In this document: piece by piece, positions 59,635 through 64,000 of the stretch
Layout of the letters: each line of letters begins with the position of its first letter
Position numbering within the stretch: the stretch's first letter is position 1
Assembly: GCA_029945375.1 (NCBI GenBank)
Contig: CM057059.1
Coordinates: forward strand, 868,001-932,000
Length of the DNA: 64,000 bases
From: Agaricus subrufescens
Lineage: Eukaryota; Basidiomycota; Agaricomycetes; Agaricales; Agaricaceae
Reading direction: 5' to 3'
The notes under the pieces: model-generated
Seen by the model: only the letters and a program-made list of their open reading frames with translations
Database searches by the model: none
Told to the model about the DNA's origin: nothing
Position numbers and translations under genes: made by a program

Positions 59635-61514
59635 TCACGAAGACATACGCATCTGCTCAAACATCTTCGAACGTTGTTCTTCAAGCTGTTGCTCCCTGTA
59701 GACCAAGGCCTTTGAGACCCAACCCGTCATATCGGCATTGCGCAAATTTTCTTCAGCTAGGAATGGATGATCCTACGTAGCCAAGGTCAGTATCGCCAGT
59801 CAATATATAGGTATGACCTGGTCATTCACCAAGAGTTGCCGATAAGTCGATCGGCCTGTAGGATGTTTAACCAGACAACCAGCTACAAAATCTCGTGCTG
59901 AGGGGCCATACTTGTCCTCCGGAAGCTCAGGAGGGTCGCCGTGAACAATCGCGGTCAACTGAGCAAAAACATTCGAGTATGTTTCAGGAGGATAAGGATA
60001 TCTGCCCATGCCGATCTCGATCATCGAGAGGCCCAAGGACCAAACATCAGAAGCGACGGTATATGTCCCCAGATTATTCTGGGATTCACCCTGTATTCGT
60101 TCGGGCTGAAGGGAAGGCAATGAGAAAGGATACCTGGGACAACAAAAATCAAAAGGACGTACGGCCATGTAGGACTGACAACCGATGTTAGTCTTTGCGA
60201 GTGACTTTTCAAGCTGGCCGGATACACCAAAGTCACAGAGCTTGACTTGACCACTTCGATTGACGAGAACGTTGGTCGGTTTGACATCTGGTCATATTCA
60301 GAGATGAAGCGAAGAAGAAGAAGAAGAAGAAGAAGAAGAAGAAGAAGAAGAAAAAGACAAACCTCTGTGTATGATGTTGAGGTCGTCCTTGAGGAATTTG
60401 AGGCCCTTGACCATACTGCAAGCAATACAACCCAGGACGCCTTCAGGAACACCGAAGCCCTGGAGCTTGTCGAGACTTCCGGCGTCCATATACTCCATGC
60501 AATAATAGACGCAGGATTCGATGAAGAAGGCGCCATAGAACTCGACTATTTCTGGCGCCACAGCCCTGTGAAGTACCTCGAGCTCCATCATGATACTGTT
60601 CAGCTTGGCATTGTCGAGCTCGAGACGGATTTCCTGGGGAAGATGAGAAGAGGTGTTCGAACAGCGAAAGGAGACAGACCTTCATGGCCATGAAGACATT
60701 GGTTGGTTTGTGGAGGACCTTTTTGACGGTGCCATAATTGCCCTTGCCAAGCTCCTCGTTGAGCTGGAACTGGTCCATGTTGATGGAAAACTTGGCACCG
60801 GAAGAAAAGTTGACGCCCTTTGCATGGAGAATGGCCTTGTCTTTGAAATTGAGGGTGCCAGAAGGATCGCTGGGTGGGATGAATGAGGATGAGGGAGGGT
60901 GCACAAGAAGGAAAAGCGGCATACACTATTCGCGAAAAGTTTGCGAAGGGAGAGTTGAGCTCGACGGAACGCCTGGGCAGGGCTGAAGGGGTGGACTGGG
61001 GGTTGTCTTTGGCGAAGGGGCGACCGGCGCCCAGACGGGCGCGGTTGATGAATGGAGGCATCTGGGGATTGGAGGTGTTGGGGGAGGAATCGCCGGCATT
61101 GTCCTGGGTGTCCTGAGCGGGGGCGTTTGGGGCGGGAGGATTGAGGTGGGGAGGATTGGATGTCGAGGTGATGTCGTGGAGATTGAAGGCGGGTTTTGCT
61201 CGACGACCGGCCATGCCGCCCATGACAGGCCTGCCGCGACCTGTGGCGCCGAGGGCGTAGATGTTGGACATGGGCGGGGGGTAGTGGGGCATGGCGAAGT
61301 CGGAGGAGCCATTTGCGAGGGAGGCGGCGGCGGCGGCTCGCTGGACCTGGAGCGCCTCGTTCCTCTGGCTGTTGAGGGCGGAGGCGCGCTGTGCTATCTG
61401 GAAGAGACGGGATCAGGGCGGGCTGTGGGGGGGAGAGAAGGGCCGTACGGCGAGCATCTTGGCCTGGAGGGAGGGGGGCACGGGGCCGGAGTCTGGGGGA
61501 GGGGGGGTGTGCAT
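59635..61514 (-). CDS. PBS2: MAP kinase kinase of the HOG pathway, PBS2 type
   Basis: PBS2 phosphorylates the p38-type MAPK HOG1 in the osmotic and oxidative stress response. About 515 residues. The ATG at 61514 gives MHTPPPPDSGPVPPSLQAK, and an intron follows MLA. A low-complexity region with SNIYALGATGRGRP and AFNLHDITSTSN leads to the kinase domain. The glycine loop is ELGKGNYGTVKKV and the Lys is in MAMK. NIIHR and DVKPTN give the HRD motif, split by an intron, and LCDFGVSG the DFG. The activation segment SLAKTNIGCQSYMAPERI carries the Ser/Thr sites for MAPKKK. SDVWSLGLSMIEIGMGRYPYP and AGCLVKHPTGRSTY follow. It ends YREQQLEEQRSKMFEQMRMSS. The SLAKTNIGCQSYMAPERI segment favours PBS2 over STE7 or MKK1. 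Confidence 0.93.
60311..60352. repeat. (GAA)14 microsatellite in a PBS2 intron
   Basis: Fourteen perfect GAA units on plus (CTT/TTC on the transcribed sense) occupy 42 of the 75 bases of the PBS2 intron at 60288-60362. The sense strand is thus an unusually long pyrimidine tract. A short imperfect GAAGC precedes it. Confidence 0.9.
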
Positions 61515-61589
61515 GGGAGGAGTGGAGAGAGCAGGAAAACTGCGTCATACGGCGCGATAATATAGAGAGCCATCGATCGGATCTCTCTC
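61515..61589. promoter_or_regulatory. Very short divergent promoter, PBS2 and BAG gene
   Basis: Only 75 bases separate the two divergent ATGs. No TATA box is clear apart from TATATAG/TATTAT-like letters near 61555-61566. The 5' leaders must be short or overlap. Confidence 0.55.
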
Positions 61590-62231
61590 ATGCTCCTCAA
61601 GTGGCAGAAACAAAGGCACGTCGTCCCCTCCGCCGCCCGCGCCCTGCTCACCGGCCCAGATTCGCCCTCCCCTTCCCCGGCCCCGCCGCGCCCCTTGCCG
61701 CCCTCCGCCACGCCGCCGCCGAGCTCTCCCACCTCCCCCCGGCCGCCTTCAAGCTCGTCCATGCCGGCGCCGTCATGAAGGACGACGCCGCCCCCCGTAC
61801 GGCCTCCTGTCTCCTCCGGGCGCCGAGCTCACCCCCCTGCAGTGTCCGCCTACCGGCTCGCCGAGAACTCGACCGTCTTTCTTATCGGGGGCGACTCTGG
61901 CCCGCCATCGGCCCCAGCCTCTGCCTCTGAGCAGCAGTCCGTCTCCCGCATCCACGCCGAGCTCGCCGCCGTCCGCTCCCAGCTCGCCCCCCACGTCCGC
62001 GCCTTTCTGGACGCCCTCCGCCCGCCCTCCGATCTCCCCCCCTCCCCGCAGGACCACTCCCGCCTCGGCGAGCTTCTCCTCCAGTCGCTCCTCCGTCTCG
62101 ATGCAATCGCCCCGGAGCGCGACTGGCCCACAGCCCGTGCAGAGCGCAAGGCCGCCGTCCGCGAGGTCCAAGAGCTCCTCGACTCCGTAGACTCGGCCTG
62201 GGCCGCCTATTCAAACCCCCCTCCGCCATAG
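61590..62231 (+). CDS. Ubiquitin-like / BAG domain co-chaperone
   Basis: About 180 residues in three exons. BAG proteins bind the Hsp70 ATPase domain and act as nucleotide exchange factors. The start MLLKWQKQR joins to FALPFPGPAAPLAALRHAA, which gives a ubiquitin-like domain (LPPAAFKLVHAGAVMKDD, then across an intron LSAYRLAENSTVFLIG). The C-terminal half is a BAG-type helical bundle (VSRIHAELAAVRSQLAPHVR, LLLQSLLRLDAIAPERDW, REVQELLDSVDSAWAAY), ending NPPPP. The first intron (61616-61659, 44 bases) keeps phase only with a GC donor: AG/GCACG to CCCAG/A. The gene is very GC-rich. It converges with the RING gene, with 48 bases between stops. Confidence 0.82.
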
Positions 62232-62279
62232 AAACTACACTGTATTCACATACTGTCCGCTAATATAAACCACAACGCC

Positions 62280-64000
62280 CTACAGTTTCGTGATATTCGG
62301 GGGCCCTCCATAAGAATACATCCGCGGTCCAGACGTGTTCTGTCCCCCAAAATTCATCCCAACACCCATCCATGCACTTGTCGAACCTACCCCGTCCTCC
62401 CGCCCCGTAATCTGCGCATTTCTCTCCATCATCATCGCATGTATCTAAATTTCCATCAGCCTACCGATCAGCTAATCAGAGCGCATACTTACCTGCATCC
62501 TCAGCCCATGGACCGCCGCCCGCATAGAGACAACCTCTTCTCCCAGCCTCAAGCTTTCATTAGCCAACGCAATCTCACTTCGTCTCCCTAGCGAGTCGAT
62601 CCCCGCCGCAACTCCAACCACGCTCTCCCGTAGCCCCTCCAGTGTCCCGACTAAGTTTGTTCCTAGATCTAGAGGTGCCACTCTCGTCACAGCCCCCGGG
62701 TTTATTCGAAGACCGCCGGGTCCTCCTCCTATACTTTGCTGCTGCTGCTGCGTAAGTGTCACATTCTGTGAAAGCAGTCCGCCAAAGTCCCCGATCGTTG
62801 GGAAGTATCCGGCGAGTGGATCACTACTAGCTTCATTGATTTCATCCCCACCATTCTCCACTATTTCTCCCGTCAAAGACATTGTCCGCCCGTGCCCTGA
62901 ACCCTGTACATGTGTGTGCATCACTCTCGGCTGCACAGTACTCGAGGCATTAGAGCTGCCCTCATCCGGCGCGTCCTGTAGAGTGTTAGTATTCCCATTT
63001 GTAGCTTCCGCAATTACTTCTCCTCCTTCTGTTCGAAGCGAGGCCCGGTGTCGCGTGGAATATGTTGGGCGTGCTCCGATGCTGTGTGTTGGTGTACGGT
63101 ACCAGGGACCTAAAGCACTTTTGACAGCATGCATCTCTTTCTTCATCACCTGCATAGCACCTTCAAGCGTTTCTACCCGATGTCGCAAAAGCATGTTCTG
63201 CTCCATTAACAGTTCCACCACTTTATTCTGTTGACAGTCAACTTGTGGCGTCGAACATGAAGATTGCTGTTCTCCCGTTTGAGGTTCTGTAGATTCAACC
63301 TACATTCCATGTCATGAGCCACTCTTCAATGATGAAATCAACTAAATCACGCACACTTCCTTGCTTCGTGTCCTTGTCCACTTCCTTACCATGCTTCTCC
63401 CTTCGATGTTCTTCTAATTGACTCCTCGCCACTATTACCCCACACTCTGGCTCACTACATTCCACCTGTCCATATACACATTCGTCCCTGAGATGAATGG
63501 CCAACAGCTGCCTTTGACAAACGTGTTGACATCCCGATGACTTGTGAACACATTCAACCACGAGTTCTTCCACAAGCTGCCCATAAGATAATTATAGACA
63601 CAATGAATGAATGACTTTTAACATATGCACACCACTTACAGTTCGGATGATAGGATCCGAGGGTACGAGATCCCTCTCAGATAGCGGTGAACGATCAATA
63701 GGACACAACGGGGCGTGATTTAATGCACGGAGAATGCATTCTTTACAGAATGTGTGTGTGCATGTGAGCGTCGTCGTTGGTTCTGTAAATGGCGTCCTGT
63801 TATCCCAAACCCCCAAGTCAGCTTGACAGCAGCAAGGGAGATGTTTGAAACACTCCTGTATGGTCAAACCACTCACCGGCAGATACAACAAACCTAAGAA
63901 TTGAGATAATTCAATGAGTTATACGGTGAATGAGCGGCCATTGGTGTCAGAGTCACAGCCCAAATGTCGCAGCTTCACAGTCTACTCACAAGGTTGGAAT
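62280..64000 (-). CDS. RING and TRAF-type zinc-finger protein (5' part beyond window)
   Basis: A probable E3 ubiquitin ligase. The RING is read from FVCCICRTPFTEP (rejoined over an intron at about 63790-63880) with TCTHTFCKECILRAL and CPIDRSPL, so the Cys/His spacing is intact. A TRAF-type zinc-finger region follows (VECVHKSSGCQHVCQR, HLRDECVYGQVECSEPECG, SQLEEHRREKHGKE). After an intron, a coiled coil (LLMEQNMLLRHRVETLEGAM) leads to a disordered region and a second helical segment (ANESLRLGEEVVSMRAAVHG). It ends GGPPNITKL at 62280. Homology suggests the protein begins shortly before the edge; the visible part ends in an exon reading into the window end (about residue 1-4 of the first visible piece), so the start is missing. 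Substrates are unknown. Confidence 0.85.

Noticed and set aside
60021..60536. Minus-strand frame with a long leucine run
   Set aside because: It is the out-of-frame reading of the GAA/CTT repeat within the PBS2 intron.
61391..61930. 179-codon plus-strand frame that includes the ubiquitin-like domain
   Set aside because: Its upstream half is antisense to PBS2 and has no ATG in frame near the domain. The spliced model from 61590 explains the domain better.

Overview
The window looks like a gene-dense piece of nuclear chromosome from a mushroom-forming basidiomycete (Agaricomycotina). Most genes are split by many short introns of about 45-75 nt with GT...AG borders. Genes lie on both strands with short spacers, and the recognisable proteins are fungal orthologues (ATG6, MGA2/SPT23, GYP1, NUP2, PBS2, BUD4, PEX5, ILV3, APA2, REC114). 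I read exons by joining the reading frames across GT/AG sites where the protein continues. Gene ends are mostly firm. Some starts and internal junctions are inferred.

Layout. 1-5.9 kb: three minus-strand genes, the F1 delta subunit of ATP synthase, glutamate-cysteine ligase and Beclin/ATG6. 6.2-8.2 kb: an intronless caspase-fold protein on plus. 8.8-11.8 kb: DNA polymerase kappa on plus, convergent with a RraA-like protein on minus (11.9-12.7 kb). 13.0-15.1 kb: a GYP1/TBC1D22-type Rab GAP. 15.4-21.1 kb: a NUP2/NUP50 nucleoporin divergent from an intronless 1156-residue coiled-coil protein of unknown function. 21.7-28.2 kb: MGA2/SPT23 divergent from a predicted mitochondrial membrane protein resembling fungal Mmc1. 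28.3-30.9 kb: a VanZ-like membrane protein divergent from REC114. 31.0-34.2 kb: a large, lysine-tract-bearing protein whose C-terminus looks like a HicA-type fold. 34.8-40.1 kb: a single-pass protein with a repeated ectodomain, a four-helix membrane protein, Ap4A phosphorylase and a small single-pass membrane protein, all on plus. 40.2-45.7 kb: ILV3 and PEX5 on minus. 46.8-51.6 kb: a BUD4/anillin-like protein on plus. 52.2-56.0 kb: two tandem aldo/keto reductases on minus, separated by AT-rich DNA holding a fold-back repeat. 56.0-59.6 kb: an unusually long stretch without a convincing gene. 59.6-61.5 kb: the HOG-pathway MAPKK PBS2, divergent by only 75 bp from a ubiquitin-like/BAG co-chaperone. 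62.3 kb to the edge: a RING/TRAF-type zinc-finger protein whose N-terminus lies outside the window.

How the genes fit together. This is mostly a housekeeping region: mitochondrial energy, glutathione, autophagy, vesicle traffic, nuclear transport, peroxisome import, branched-chain amino acids, osmotic signalling and septation. It is not a single pathway or a secondary-metabolite cluster. Functional links are local: several divergent pairs share very short intergenic segments (NUP2/unknown 144 bp, MGA2/Mmc1-like 141 bp, PBS2/BAG 75 bp). I saw no CRISPR array, rRNA, confident tRNA, transposase or reverse transcriptase. No single new multi-gene system is evident. The best candidates for undescribed biology are the HicA-like fungal protein, the Mmc1-like protein, the large coiled-coil protein, the fold-back element and the gene-poor 56-59.6 kb stretch.
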